Shown: one piece after another, positions 26,475-35,080 of the stretch
How the letters are laid out: each line of letters begins with the position of its first letter
How positions within the stretch are numbered: the first letter of the stretch is position 1
NCBI GenBank assembly: GCA_905372155.1
Contig: CAJPNZ010000016.1
Span: 1-41,792 of the forward strand
Direction: 5' to 3'
DNA from: Propionibacteriaceae bacterium
Lineage (GTDB): Bacteria; Actinomycetota; Actinomycetes; Propionibacteriales; Propionibacteriaceae
DNA length: 41,792 nucleotides
Made by a program: the position numbers and the translations under genes
Notes under the pieces: generated by a model
The model's input: the letters and a program-made list of their open reading frames with translations, nothing else
What the model was told of the DNA's origin: nothing
Databases searched by the model: none

Positions 26475-27471
26475 CGTCCAGGATGTCGATCACGTAGACG
26501 ACGCCCTCACCGGCCTCCAGTCCCTTGCTGGGCTCGCCGTTGGGGTACGAGTCCGCGGATGGCACGACGAGCATCACCCGCGATCCCGCGGTCTGCCCCA
26601 GCAGGCCGGTCTTCCAGCCGTTGATGAGGGTCGAGAGCTTGCCGGTCTGGGCCCCCTGCCAACCGTCCAGGATCAGTTTCCCGGATTTCGCCCCCCAGAC
26701 CCGGTATTTCACCGAGATGTTGGACTCGGCCTCGATCGCCTTGCCGGGGCCCTTGATCAGCGGCTGCACCACCAGCTGGTCGGCATTGACACCACCCTCC
26801 GGGAACGTCAGCTCCGGTTTGCCTTCGGTCATGGTCACCGTGGGCAGCCCCGAGGCCGGTGTCACGGCCTCACCCGTCGCCTCATCGTAGGATGCGGAGA
26901 TGATGTCGACGACGAACACCAGGGAATCACCCGCCTGGATGCCGGCCTGGGCGTTGCCCTGGGCGTAGCCATCCTCCCCGGTCATGCCGATCAGCACCCT
27001 GGAGCCGACCTTCTGTCCGGTGAGGCCGTTCTTGAACCCTGCGATGACCCCTCCCATCGAGAAGGTGGCCTCCTTCCCTCGCTTGAAGGAGCTGTCGAAC
27101 ACGGCCCCGGTGCGCCCGTTGACACCGACGTAGTTGACGGTGACCGTGGAGTTCGCGCTCACGACCTGGGCGTTGCTGCTGTCGCGCAGCACCTTCGTCT
27201 GGGTGCTGCTGATGGCCCACGGCGCGGGAACCGTGATCTCGGGAACGTCGGCGTCGGAGACGGTGATGGCGTCGAGGTTCTCCGAGGGGGTGAGGCTTCC
27301 CGTGGGGAGCGGGTCCGGGGACGAGGATGAATCGCTCGGGGATGCGGCGGGTGTCGTCGCCGCATCATCCGTGTTCCCTCCGGAGGGATCGGTGGTCGGA
27401 TCGCCGGAGCAGGCCGCCAGGGCCAGAGCGGACAGCGCGGCGGCGGCGAGGGCCGTCCGTGCTCGGGTCAT
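26458..27471 (-). CDS. FKBP-type peptidyl-prolyl isomerase lipoprotein
   Basis: A 337-residue exported lipoprotein. The signal peptide MTRARTALAAAALSALALAAC ends with the lipobox LAAC; a Ser/Thr/Pro/Asp-rich linker follows to about 55. Two FKBP repeats come next: TVTVNYVGVNGRTGAVFDSS with GGVIAGFKNGLTGQKVGSRVLIG, and a more diverged second copy with NGWKTGLLGQTAGSRVMLVVP. These catalyse proline isomerisation in secreted proteins. A GTG at 27489 is an alternative start. Its end overlaps the convergent gluQ end. It is the last gene of the parA-scpAB-rluB strand. Confidence 0.92.
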   Translation of the reverse strand: MTRARTALAAAALSALALAACSGDPTTDPSGGNTDDAATTPAASPSDSSSSPDPLPTGSLTPSENLDAITVSDADVPEITVPAPWAISSTQTKVLRDSSNAQVVSANSTVTVNYVGVNGRTGAVFDSSFKRGKEATFSMGGVIAGFKNGLTGQKVGSRVLIGMTGEDGYAQGNAQAGIQAGDSLVFVVDIISASYDEATGEAVTPASGLPTVTMTEGKPELTFPEGGVNADQLVVQPLIKGPGKAIEAESNISVKYRVWGAKSGKLILDGWQGAQTGKLSTLINGWKTGLLGQTAGSRVMLVVPSADSYPNGEPSKGLEAGEGVVYVIDILDVKAAS

Positions 27472-27526
27472 CACTTCACTCAAACGCACCCAGCAGATGT
27501 TACCCCAGACCGGTTGCCACGCTCCT

Positions 27527-28261
27527 TCACATGCCCACCAGGTCGAGCAGCGCCCCCAGCTCCTCGCGGGTCAGCTCGCGGGTGGTCCCGATCGCGAGCT
27601 GCCCGAGCCGGACGGGACCGATGCCGGTGCGGGCCAGCCGGTCCACCGGGTGGCCCACGGAATCCATCATGCGCCTGACGACGCGGTTGCGACCCTCGTG
27701 GAGGGTGATTGCCAGCAGCGAACGCGACTCACCGCGCGAGAGCAGCTTGACCCGATCGGGTTTGACGGGACCGTCCTCGAGTCGCAGGCCCTTCTCCAGG
27801 CGTTGGATGGTCCGCTGATCCACGACACCGGCGACCTCCGCCACGTAGGTCTTCGGAACCTCGAAGCTGGGGTGGGAGAGGCGATGGGCGAACTCGCCGT
27901 CGTTGGTCAACAGGATCAAACCCTCGGTGTCGGTGTCGAGACGCCCGATGTGGAAGAGCCGTTCCGATTTGCGAGGCAGGTAGTCCACCAGGGTGCGCCT
28001 GCCCTCCGGGTCATCCATGGTGGAAACCACCCCGCGAGGCTTGTTCAGCACCAGGTAGCGGTGCCTGCGCGGCGGGGGGATGCGAGCTCCATCGACCCGG
28101 ATGGTGTCACGTTCCGGGTCCACCCGGCGCCCCTGCTCGGAGACCACCTTGCCGTTGACCTCCACACGCCCCTCGGAGATCAGGATCTCGCTGGCCCGGC
28201 GCGACGCCACCCCGGCCGCCGCCAGCACCTTCTGCAGGCGGATGCCCTCCGGCTCAGTCAT
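27527..28261 (-). CDS. rluB: Ribosomal large subunit pseudouridine synthase B family
   Basis: A 244-residue enzyme that isomerises uridine in 23S rRNA. An S4 RNA-binding domain (about 6-60, IRLQKVLAAAGVASRRASE) precedes the RsuA-type catalytic domain with GRLDTDTEGLILLTNDG, where the second aspartate of LDTDTEG is catalytic. LVLNKPRG and EGRNRVVRRM are family motifs. The ATG overlaps the scpB stop by eight bases, as in many actinobacteria (scpA-scpB-rluB). Confidence 0.96.
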   Translation of the reverse strand: MTEPEGIRLQKVLAAAGVASRRASEILISEGRVEVNGKVVSEQGRRVDPERDTIRVDGARIPPPRRHRYLVLNKPRGVVSTMDDPEGRRTLVDYLPRKSERLFHIGRLDTDTEGLILLTNDGEFAHRLSHPSFEVPKTYVAEVAGVVDQRTIQRLEKGLRLEDGPVKPDRVKLLSRGESRSLLAITLHEGRNRVVRRMMDSVGHPVDRLARTGIGPVRLGQLAIGTTRELTREELGALLDLVGM

Positions 28262-28817
28262 GTTGCTCCTCGATTCCCGATGCTGCGCGAAGTTCGGCCT
28301 CCAAGGCTACGGCGTCGGGCAGCAGCGGCGCCAAGTCCGGCAGCTCGTCCAGGGAGTCGAGCCCCAATTTCTGCAAGAACAACGGAGTGGTGGCGAAGGT
28401 CATGGCCCCGTTCGGTTCCTCCCCCGCCTCGGCGATCAGGCCGTGGGCCAGCAGGGTTCGAACAACGCCGTCGACGCTTACCCCCCGCACCCCGGAGACC
28501 CGGCCGCGGGTCACGGGCTGGAGGTAGGCGATGACCGCCAGGGTTTCCAGGGCCGCCTGGCTGAGCCGGGCCCGGGTTTCCGCGACCACCGCGGCCTCCA
28601 GCACCTCGGCGAGATCCGGGGCGGTCGCCAGGCGCCATCCCCCCGCGACGCGGCGCAGCTCGAAACCCCGTTCGGTTTCCCGGTAGAACCGGGCCAGCTG
28701 CTCCAGTTCCGCCACCACCTCGCGTTCCGGCACCCCCAGCTGGGCCGCGAGATCGGCGGCGGGAACGGGATCGGTGGCCATGATCAGCAATGCCTCGACG
28801 GCGCGGGCGATGCTCAC
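28254..28817 (-). CDS. scpB: Segregation and condensation protein B
   Basis: A 187-residue winged-helix protein of the SMC-ScpAB condensin. Two tandem winged-helix units are seen: ARAVEALLIMATDPVPAADLAAQLG and QAALETLAVIAYLQPVTRGRVSGVRGVSVDGVVRTLL. It dimerises and binds the middle of ScpA. The GTG start overlaps the scpA stop (GTGA). A poorly conserved acidic tail follows residue 165. Confidence 0.95.
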   Translation of the reverse strand: MSIARAVEALLIMATDPVPAADLAAQLGVPEREVVAELEQLARFYRETERGFELRRVAGGWRLATAPDLAEVLEAAVVAETRARLSQAALETLAVIAYLQPVTRGRVSGVRGVSVDGVVRTLLAHGLIAEAGEEPNGAMTFATTPLFLQKLGLDSLDELPDLAPLLPDAVALEAELRAASGIEEQHD

Positions 28818-29638
28818 GTCTCCTCCTCGGCCTCGTACTCGTCCACGACGATTCCCGTGGTTTCTCCCCCCGACCAGCGGATGCTGAGCTCCGTGAGCGG
28901 ACCGGCCTGTTCGAAACTGACCCGTCCGGCGCGGAACAGCTCGAGGACCGCGAGGAATCGCACCACGGTGGTCAACCGGTCACAACCCGCGACCAGGGAC
29001 CGGAAGGTGAGCTGTCCCTTCCCGGCCAGCAGTTCCGCGACGATCCCGGTCTGCTCCACGACACTGACGCGGCTGCCGTGCAGGTGGGCGAGCTGCACGA
29101 CCGGCGCCGGTTTCGGTGTCAGCGCCCGGGCGGCCAGCCGAACCAGTTCCTCGGGTCCGATCGGCAGCTCGACCTGGACCAGGACACCGCGGAATCGTTC
29201 CTCCAACCCGCCGGGACGCCAGCGCTGACGGCCCGCCGTGGCCATGGTTCCCTCCACCCAGGCGGCCAGCTGTTTGAAAGCCCGGTACTGGAGCAGCCGG
29301 GCGAACAGCAGGTCCCGGGCCTCCAGGGCAGCCAGGTCCTCGGGTTCGGTCACCTCACCGCCCGGCAGCAACCGGGCCGCCTTCAGGTCCAGGAGGGTGG
29401 CGGCCACCACCAGGAAGGAGCTGGTCTGTTCCAGCCCCAGGGCATCGCCGGCGGCGCGGACATGGGCGATGAACTCGTCGGTGACCTGGCTCAGCGCCAC
29501 CCGGGTGACGTCCAGTTCGCGGCGAGAGATGAGCTGGAGCAGCAGGTCGAACGGTCCCTCGAAGTTCTCCAGGTGCACGTCGAACCCCGGGGTGGTCTGC
29601 GGTGTCTCCTCGGCTCGGGCGCGAGGTCGTCGGCTCAC
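28814..29638 (-). CDS. scpA: Segregation and condensation protein A
   Basis: The 274-residue kleisin of the SMC complex that bridges SMC heads. FEGPFDLLLQLISRRELDV near residue 23 is the signature N-terminus that contacts the SMC neck, and the C-terminal winged helix (about 215-260, FLAVLELFRAGRVSFEQ) contacts the SMC cap. The GTG at 29638 overlaps the preceding stop by four bases; an apparent longer frame upstream is only the shadow of the neighbouring gene. Confidence 0.95.
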   Translation of the reverse strand: MSRRPRARAEETPQTTPGFDVHLENFEGPFDLLLQLISRRELDVTRVALSQVTDEFIAHVRAAGDALGLEQTSSFLVVAATLLDLKAARLLPGGEVTEPEDLAALEARDLLFARLLQYRAFKQLAAWVEGTMATAGRQRWRPGGLEERFRGVLVQVELPIGPEELVRLAARALTPKPAPVVQLAHLHGSRVSVVEQTGIVAELLAGKGQLTFRSLVAGCDRLTTVVRFLAVLELFRAGRVSFEQAGPLTELSIRWSGGETTGIVVDEYEAEEET

Positions 29639-30012
29639 CTCCGGTTGAGCTCCGTGACCACCGCCGAGTCGGCTCCGTTCTCGGCCAGGTCGAGCAGCGC
29701 GAGGGCGACAGCAGTGCGCACGAGGCGCCCTCGGTCGAGGTTGATGCCGTGCCGCCGCTTCAGTTCCAGCGTGGCGTCCTCCAGCGCGAACAGTTCCTCG
29801 GAGGAGAAGTAGACCGTGATCTTCTGGTCGTGTTTGACCCGGCCCGTGGCCATGGGCCGGGACGATTTCTGCTGCCCCGGTCGTGCGGGGTTCTCGGGCC
29901 GTTCCGGTTCCTGGTTCGGTCCCGGGGTCGCAGGAGTCACCGGTCCCGGAGCCTTGGTGGGGCGGAACAGTTCGCTCGCCCCGGGCAGGCTCGCTCTCTT
30001 GTTCACCGGCAC
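29635..30012 (-). CDS. Small ribbon-helix-helix-like partner of ParA
   Basis: A 125-residue protein with a Pro-rich disordered first half and a compact second half: KITVYFSSEELFALEDATLELKR, then DRGRLVRTAVALALLDL. The strand-helix-helix order resembles a ribbon-helix-helix DNA-binding domain. It overlaps the parA end by ten bases and the scpA start by four, so it sits exactly between a ParA ATPase and a condensin subunit. A role as a DNA-binding partner of this ParA is a reasonable inference, not shown. Confidence 0.72.
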   Translation of the reverse strand: MPVNKRASLPGASELFRPTKAPGPVTPATPGPNQEPERPENPARPGQQKSSRPMATGRVKHDQKITVYFSSEELFALEDATLELKRRHGINLDRGRLVRTAVALALLDLAENGADSAVVTELNRR

Positions 30013-30899
30013 TTCCGCAACACCTCTCGGGCGAGCATCCGGTAGGCGTCGGCTCCTTTGGAGGCCGACGCGTAGGTGGTGATGGGCTCACCGGCGACGG
30101 TGGTCTCGGGGAACTTCACGGTGCGTCGGATGACGGTGTGGAAGACGTCGTCGCCGAAAGCCTGGACGACTCGTTCCAGCACCTCTCGGGAATGGAGGGT
30201 CCGCCCGTCGTACATGGTTCCGAGGATGCCGAGGATCCTCAGGTTCGGATTGAGCCGGTCGGACACCTTGGAAATGGTGTCGGTCAGCAAGGCTATGCCC
30301 CGCAGGGCGAAGAACTCGCACTCCAGCGGCATGATGACGTAGTCGCTGGCGGTCAGGGCGTTGATTGTCAGCAACCCCAAGCTGGGGGCGCAGTCGACGA
30401 GGATGAAGTCGTACCCGCCGCGCAGCGGTTCCAGCAGCCGGCTGAGGGTCTGCTCGCGCGCCACCTCGCTGACGAGCTGCACCTCGGCGGCGGACAGGTC
30501 TATGTTGCTGGGGAGGATGTCCATCCCCTCGACGGAAGTGGGCTGGATCACCTCGTCCGGCGTGTACTCGCGGGAGAGCAGGAGGTTGTAGACGCTGCGT
30601 TCCAGGGTATGGGGGTTGACACCCAGGCCGACGGACAGCGACCCCTGCGGGTCGAAATCGACCAGCAGCACCTCGTATCCGAGTTCCACCAGCGCGGCCC
30701 CCAGGTTGATGGTGGTGGTGGTCTTCCCGACCCCGCCCTTCTGGTTGCACATCGAGATGATGGTGGCGTGCATGTCCCTGCCTGGTGCGGGGGGCGCGGG
30801 CACGGGCAGATCAGGCGTGGGCCGCCCCGTTGGCCCGAGCTCCTCGGCAAGGGTTGACTCGGCGGGCGCGTCGGGGACCTTGAACAGTTTGTCGGCCAC
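30003..30899 (-). CDS. parA: ParA/Soj-family ATPase
   Basis: A 298-residue ParA-family ATPase. A 40-residue Pro-rich leader precedes the deviant Walker A motif KGGVGKTTT (from 54) and the DFDPQGSLS switch region. LVDCAPSLGLLTINAL carries Walker B. The GTG at 30899 was chosen because AGGAGG lies four bases upstream; an ATG at 30929 would place that Shine-Dalgarno inside the gene. It precedes the small DNA-binding gene and scpAB, an order found in other actinobacteria, where it differs from the ParA of the chromosomal parAB pair near the origin. Confidence 0.93.
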   Translation of the reverse strand: MADKLFKVPDAPAESTLAEELGPTGRPTPDLPVPAPPAPGRDMHATIISMCNQKGGVGKTTTTINLGAALVELGYEVLLVDFDPQGSLSVGLGVNPHTLERSVYNLLLSREYTPDEVIQPTSVEGMDILPSNIDLSAAEVQLVSEVAREQTLSRLLEPLRGGYDFILVDCAPSLGLLTINALTASDYVIMPLECEFFALRGIALLTDTISKVSDRLNPNLRILGILGTMYDGRTLHSREVLERVVQAFGDDVFHTVIRRTVKFPETTVAGEPITTYASASKGADAYRMLAREVLRKCR

Positions 30900-31043
30900 T
30901 TCGCCTCCTATAAATGTCGACAAGTCCATCCTAACGAGGTCGCCCCCGTCGCGCTCGCGTTTCAGAGGTCGCGTCGGTGCACGAAATTCGCGGGTCAACC
31001 ATCCGCACCGGCCTCAGTCGATACCCGGCTGGCCGGCCTCCCC

Positions 31044-31955
31044 TCATCTCGCCCGCGGATGCGCCTCCAGGTAGACCTCGCGGAGGCGATCCACGGTGAC
31101 GAGGGTGTAGATCTGGGTGGTGGCCACCGATGCGTGCCCGAGCAGTTCCTGTACCACCCGCACGTCGGCGCCGCCTTCGAGGAGGTGGGTGGCGTAGCTG
31201 TGCCGCAGCGAGTGGGGTGAGACCTCCGTCCCGATTCCGGCGGCTCTGGCGCGCCTGGAGACGATGGCGAACGCCGAGTTGCGCGACAACCGCCTCCCGA
31301 GGGTGTTCAGCAGCAACGCTCCCCCACCGTCGCCCTTGACCGCGAGCCCCGGGCGGGACCGCACCAAGTAGGCGTCGAGGACATCCCGTGCGAAGCTGCC
31401 GAGGGGAACCACCCGTTCCTTCCCGCCCTTGCCCCTGAGCCTCAATCCCGCTCCCTCGTCCGCCATGACCGTGGTGACGTCGTCGACGTCGAGGCCGGTG
31501 ATCTCCGAGATCCGGGCGCCCGTGCCGTAGAGCAGCTCCAGCAGGGCGGCGTCCCGCAGCCCGATGGGATCCTCCCGGTCAGGAGTGGCGAGCAGCCTTT
31601 CGACCTCGGAGACGCTGAGTGCCTTGGGGAGTCGTTTGCCCAGCTTGGGAACCTGGATCTCGGAGGCGGGGTTCTCGGAGGTCATTTTCTCCTCGTGGGC
31701 GAAGGCGTGGAGGTTCCGTACGCTGACGAGGGCCCGCGCCACCGAGGCCCCCTTGAGTTCCCCGGCCAGTTCGCGGACGTGTTCGCTGATCTCGACGGGG
31801 CTCACCTCCCCGAGGTCGGTCACGCCCCGGTCCGCGAGGAAGACGAGGTAGCGTTCCAGGTCACGGCGATAGGCGGCCACGGTGTTCGCTCGCAGTCCCC
31901 GTTCCACGCGCACGTGTGCCAGGTACTGCTCCAGCGCGTCCTCGGCGGCACTCAC
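31044..31955 (-). CDS. xerD: Tyrosine recombinase XerD
   Basis: A 303-residue site-specific recombinase that resolves chromosome dimers at dif with XerC. The N-terminal SAM-like DNA-binding domain covers about 5-95, and the catalytic residues are Arg148 (GARIS), Lys176 (GKGGKE), His248 and Arg251 (HSLRHSYATHLLEGG), His274 and nucleophile Tyr283. The GTG start directly follows the Nudix stop. The proximity to nudix and parA-scpAB matches the conserved actinobacterial order. Confidence 0.95.
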   Translation of the reverse strand: MSAAEDALEQYLAHVRVERGLRANTVAAYRRDLERYLVFLADRGVTDLGEVSPVEISEHVRELAGELKGASVARALVSVRNLHAFAHEEKMTSENPASEIQVPKLGKRLPKALSVSEVERLLATPDREDPIGLRDAALLELLYGTGARISEITGLDVDDVTTVMADEGAGLRLRGKGGKERVVPLGSFARDVLDAYLVRSRPGLAVKGDGGGALLLNTLGRRLSRNSAFAIVSRRARAAGIGTEVSPHSLRHSYATHLLEGGADVRVVQELLGHASVATTQIYTLVTVDRLREVYLEAHPRAR

Positions 31956-32582
31956 TCAGCGACCGGCCCTGATCGGCCAGGGCGCATCGGCGGGGCGCAG
32001 CTGGTCGATGCGGCCGGACAGCCTGGCGGTTTCGAGGGCCAGGATTCCCGCCACCAGCGTCGGGGACTGGCACTGTCCCGCCAGCACCGCCGCCACCAGG
32101 TCCCCGCGCGGCACCCATTCGGATCGCATGTGTGCCTCCTCGCCCTCCAGGACGAAGCCGTCCGGGCGGGAGGCGTTGCGTGGATCGCGGGCCAGGTAGA
32201 TCCGCAGCGATTCCTCGCAGGCCCCCGGGGTGGTGGTGATGTCCACCAGCACGTTCCAGCGCCCGGCGGCCAGTTCGGCCTCCTCCGCGAGTTCCCGCCG
32301 CGCCGCCGTCACGTGGTCCTCGCCGTCCATGTCGAGCAGCCCGGCCGGGATTTCCACCAGTTCGTACCTCACGGGGTGCCGGTACTGGTGCACCACCGCT
32401 ATGGTGTCGCGTTCCTCATCCCAGCAAACCACCGCCACCGCGCCCGGGTGGGTCAGGTACTGGCGTGTGATGACTTCCCCGGAGGGGGTGGCTATGGTCT
32501 CGTCGACGAACGTGGAGACGCGCCCCCTCCCCAGCTCGACTCGTTTCCTGACATCCCACGCGACGGGTCGATCCCAGCTCAT
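31956..32582 (-). CDS. Nudix hydrolase, ADP-ribose pyrophosphatase type
   Basis: A 208-residue Nudix enzyme that likely cleaves ADP-ribose to AMP and ribose 5-phosphate. The core is ELVEIPAGLLDMDGEDH followed by AARRELAEEAEL (93-104), the metal-binding helix; the usual glycine of EExG is replaced by glutamate (Glu103). The PAGLLD prefix is typical of ADP-ribose pyrophosphatases. It is encoded immediately upstream of xerD, as in other actinobacteria. Confidence 0.9.
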   Translation of the reverse strand: MSWDRPVAWDVRKRVELGRGRVSTFVDETIATPSGEVITRQYLTHPGAVAVVCWDEERDTIAVVHQYRHPVRYELVEIPAGLLDMDGEDHVTAARRELAEEAELAAGRWNVLVDITTTPGACEESLRIYLARDPRNASRPDGFVLEGEEAHMRSEWVPRGDLVAAVLAGQCQSPTLVAGILALETARLSGRIDQLRPADAPWPIRAGR

Positions 32583-32634
32583 CCGGTTCCTCCTGGCTGC
32601 CGTCCTTGTGCGGCATCATCCATCCCGCACCCAA

Positions 32635-33600
32635 TCAGACGCTACAACCCCCGGCCATCCCGGTCTCGGCCAGGGCGGCGCGGGTCTGGTCGTTGGCCGT
32701 GGCCACCCAGTCGTCGGCGTCCCTGCCGCCCTCGACGGGGATGCGGGTGAAATCACCCGGCAGGTCGCGGAACCCAGTCAGGTCCAGCAGGGATGTGCCG
32801 TCGCTGAGCGAGGTTTCCGGCAGTGTCCTCCAGGCCAGCGAGTAGAGGGTCACGGGGTTGCGTGGCAGCCGCCCCAGCAGGGCCCGGAACACCTCGCCGC
32901 CGCGTCGTTGCCGTCCCGCTGCACCCTCGGGATCGGCGGTCCAGGTGCCGTCGACGAGGATCTCCCCCTGCCGGCTGCGCACGAAACCGAGCGCCGCGCG
33001 ACCGTCGAGCCGCTGGGTTCCCGCGGGCAGGTCTATGTGTGCGTGTTCGTCCCGCAGCGGATGCTCCAGGGTGACATCCACTCCCCCGACCGCGTCGACG
33101 AGGGTGACGAATCCGCGCAGGTTCACCACGGCCAGGTGATCCACGGGCATGGCGAGGCTGCGGCACAGGCCGTCCACGAAGGCCTGCGGACCGCGCAGCC
33201 AGCTGGTGGCCAGGCGGTCGTACTCGTTGGGGGCGACCTCGACGACGAGGTCGCGGGGAATGCTCGCGGCGCGGATCTCCCCTCCCCGCCGGTGCAGGGC
33301 CAGAATCAGGTCGGCGCGGGCGCCGTGCTCGTCGCCGAGTTCACCGAAGTCGGTGGTGCCCTCGGGCGCCAAGGAGCGGTCGTCGATCCCGACCACCAGG
33401 AGGGTACGTCCCTCGTCCCGCGAGGTGCGAAGCCCGACGTCCAGGCGGTTCGCGCGGGCATTCAGCAGCACCCCGGCGGTCGTCAAACCGACCACGACCG
33501 CAAGAATCAGCACCCCGGGTTTCCAGATCCACCCGGGAACGGCAAACCGCCCCGGGCCTTCCGGCACGGGGCGGTCCTTGGTCGAATCAGGCTGCGGCAC
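32635..33600 (-). CDS. LytR-CpsA-Psr (LCP) family protein
   Basis: A 321-residue membrane-anchored protein with a short basic cytoplasmic head, one membrane helix (about 31-50, VLILAVVVGLTTAGVLL) and an extracytoplasmic LCP domain. LLVVGIDDRS starts the domain, RADLILALH and ASIPRDLVVEV follow, and FVTLVDAVGGVDVTL plus LDGRAALGFVRSR are hallmark segments carrying the lipid-phosphate-binding arginines. LCP enzymes attach glycopolymers to peptidoglycan. The GTG overlaps the end of the upstream secreted protein by 14 bases; another GTG 33 bases further in is an alternative start. Confidence 0.9.
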   Translation of the reverse strand: MPQPDSTKDRPVPEGPGRFAVPGWIWKPGVLILAVVVGLTTAGVLLNARANRLDVGLRTSRDEGRTLLVVGIDDRSLAPEGTTDFGELGDEHGARADLILALHRRGGEIRAASIPRDLVVEVAPNEYDRLATSWLRGPQAFVDGLCRSLAMPVDHLAVVNLRGFVTLVDAVGGVDVTLEHPLRDEHAHIDLPAGTQRLDGRAALGFVRSRQGEILVDGTWTADPEGAAGRQRRGGEVFRALLGRLPRNPVTLYSLAWRTLPETSLSDGTSLLDLTGFRDLPGDFTRIPVEGGRDADDWVATANDQTRAALAETGMAGGCSV

Positions 33601-34309
33601 CGGTACGAGGCAGACCGGGCTTGCCCTTCTGCGTCCCGCCGTTGTCTCCGGGCTTACCCTTCTTCAGATCATCCTTGTTGACGATCGCGACGTTGGCCAG
33701 ACCAACCTCGTTGTCGCTCTTGACGACGACGTAGTGGCTGCTGCCGGGGATCACATCGCTGCTGACGACAGCGCTCAGCTGGGCGGAGCCGTCAGCGGAA
33801 GCGGTGGTCTTGCCGAGCGGGTAGGGCTTGGAGTAAAGCGTGAAGTCGAGCTCCTGGCCAGCGGCGAAGCCGGTTGCGCCGACCGTGATGTTCCCTCCGG
33901 GAGCGGCCTTGCGCGCCACACCATCGCCGGTGACGGTGACCTGCGGGCCGACGGCCTTGGTCAGGTCAACGGTGACGGTGGTGTTGGTGGACTGCTCCTG
34001 GTAATCGAAGCAGGTCAGCGACGTCGGGGCCTGCCCCTGGGTGCTGGTGATCATGTACGCGAACTCGGACGGCAGGTTCTTCAGGTTGATGGTCTCGGTT
34101 TTCCAGTCTCCAACCTTGATGACCGCCTTCGCGGTGTGCTCGGGGCACTTGGCCGTGAGATACGCCGAGGCGTCGCCCTGGGCGGTGTTGACGGCACGGA
34201 CAGTCAGCGAAGGCACGGCACCTTCATCGGCGGAGGCCTGGTTGATACCGATGACACCGGTCAACCCCAAGGCCAGGGCAGCTGCCCCAGCAAGGACACG
34301 CTTCTTCAT
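33587..34309 (-). CDS. Secreted protein ending in LPRTG without an anchor tail
   Basis: A 240-residue exported protein. MKKRVLAGAAALALGLTGVIGINQASA is a type I signal peptide with cleavage after ASA. The mature part is beta-rich and repeats Thr/Val-rich strands; two cysteines (in AKCPEH and LTCFDY) could form a disulphide. The C-terminus is Lys/Gly-rich and ends LPRTGAAA. The LPxTG-like sortase motif lacks the expected membrane helix and basic tail, because the frame closes at once, overlapping the next gene. The ATG follows GAGGGGAAG. I do not recognise the mature domain. Confidence 0.85.
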   Translation of the reverse strand: MKKRVLAGAAALALGLTGVIGINQASADEGAVPSLTVRAVNTAQGDASAYLTAKCPEHTAKAVIKVGDWKTETINLKNLPSEFAYMITSTQGQAPTSLTCFDYQEQSTNTTVTVDLTKAVGPQVTVTGDGVARKAAPGGNITVGATGFAAGQELDFTLYSKPYPLGKTTASADGSAQLSAVVSSDVIPGSSHYVVVKSDNEVGLANVAIVNKDDLKKGKPGDNGGTQKGKPGLPRTGAAA

Positions 34310-34729
34310 TTATCTTCCCCTCTGTTTCGCGCAGCCCGATGCCACGCACGAAGCTTACGCTATACCATCGCGAGTCCGTCTGGATAGTCCCGGGGCTTCA
34401 CCGTGTGGGGCTCTTGCGATCCCGCCGGAGCCGATCCGTACGCGTCGTGGAAGCAGGCACATATAACCGGTATAACCGGGCAACATATGCCCGAGGATCA
34501 GTTGTCGGGATCGCCGAGGGATTGGCACACCCATTTTGTCCGCGCAACTTCTGCCTTCCACCGCTGGCTCGTGCAGCTTCCATCAGAGAGAATCTCGACT
34601 TTCGACCTGTTTCTGCTCTCCGCCGTGAAGGTGGAAATCATCCGTATCGGTTTCGTTTCCGCTCTCACGCTGTAGCGGGGATGGGAGCACATCAGGGGTC
34701 GGCAAGGTCGGTGGGTGAGGCGGGTTGAT
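34310..34729. other. Gene-poor intergenic region
   Basis: Contains the promoter of the secreted-protein gene (TATAGCGTAAGCT-like element on the minus strand near 34357-34369) and a tandem repeat with a hairpin listed separately. No convincing gene. Confidence 0.5.
34462..34493. repeat. Tandem 9-base repeat followed by a hairpin
   Basis: TATAACCGG occurs twice back to back (34462-34470, 34471-34479) and runs into a perfect six-base stem, CGGGCA-ACATA-TGCCCG (34477-34493). It could be an operator or a mobile-element end. Confidence 0.6.
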
Positions 34730-34909
34730 GGGGGCGCGGGCCCCGCAGGGACGATGGGTGGTGTCGAATCGGCCCAGCCTCGGAGAGCCCGCACCGATGC
34801 CATCCACCCGCCACGACCGCCCTGTCACACCAGCCCTTGACCCGTGTCCTTCAGCACGTGGCCAATCCAAGGGCAAGCTCTGCCCAGCGAACCCACCAGC
34901 CGGCCGGTG

Positions 34910-35080
34910 CTGAAAAACCTGTACCCCGACGACCGCAATGCCCGCCTGACGGCTTGAATGCACACGCGTACCGGCGTCATCGAGGGAAGAGCGGTGATCG
35001 CGGTGGATGGCAAGACCATGCACGACCCTCACGTCTCCCTCGCCACCGTCACCAAGTTCCCGGCAAGACGCCCACAACGA
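34910..35080 (+). pseudogene. ISAs1-family transposase fragment
   Basis: A frame reading NARLTA-stop-MHTRTGVIEGRAVIAVDGKTM matches the start of the catalytic region of ISAs1-type transposases, where the family has a tryptophan at the position now a TGA stop and RVIAVDGKT holds the first catalytic aspartate. After KTM the similarity fades. Surrounding sequence is frame-broken, so this is a small relic without recognised ends. Confidence 0.65.

Noticed and set aside
28814..30091. A longer 425-residue form of scpA
   Set aside because: The extra N-terminal part is a shadow of the small ribbon-helix-helix-like gene and has no conserved sequence; the GTGA overlap at 29638 gives the natural start.
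30900..31043. A parS centromere site near parA
   Set aside because: No sequence resembling the TGTTTCACGTGAAACA palindrome is present.
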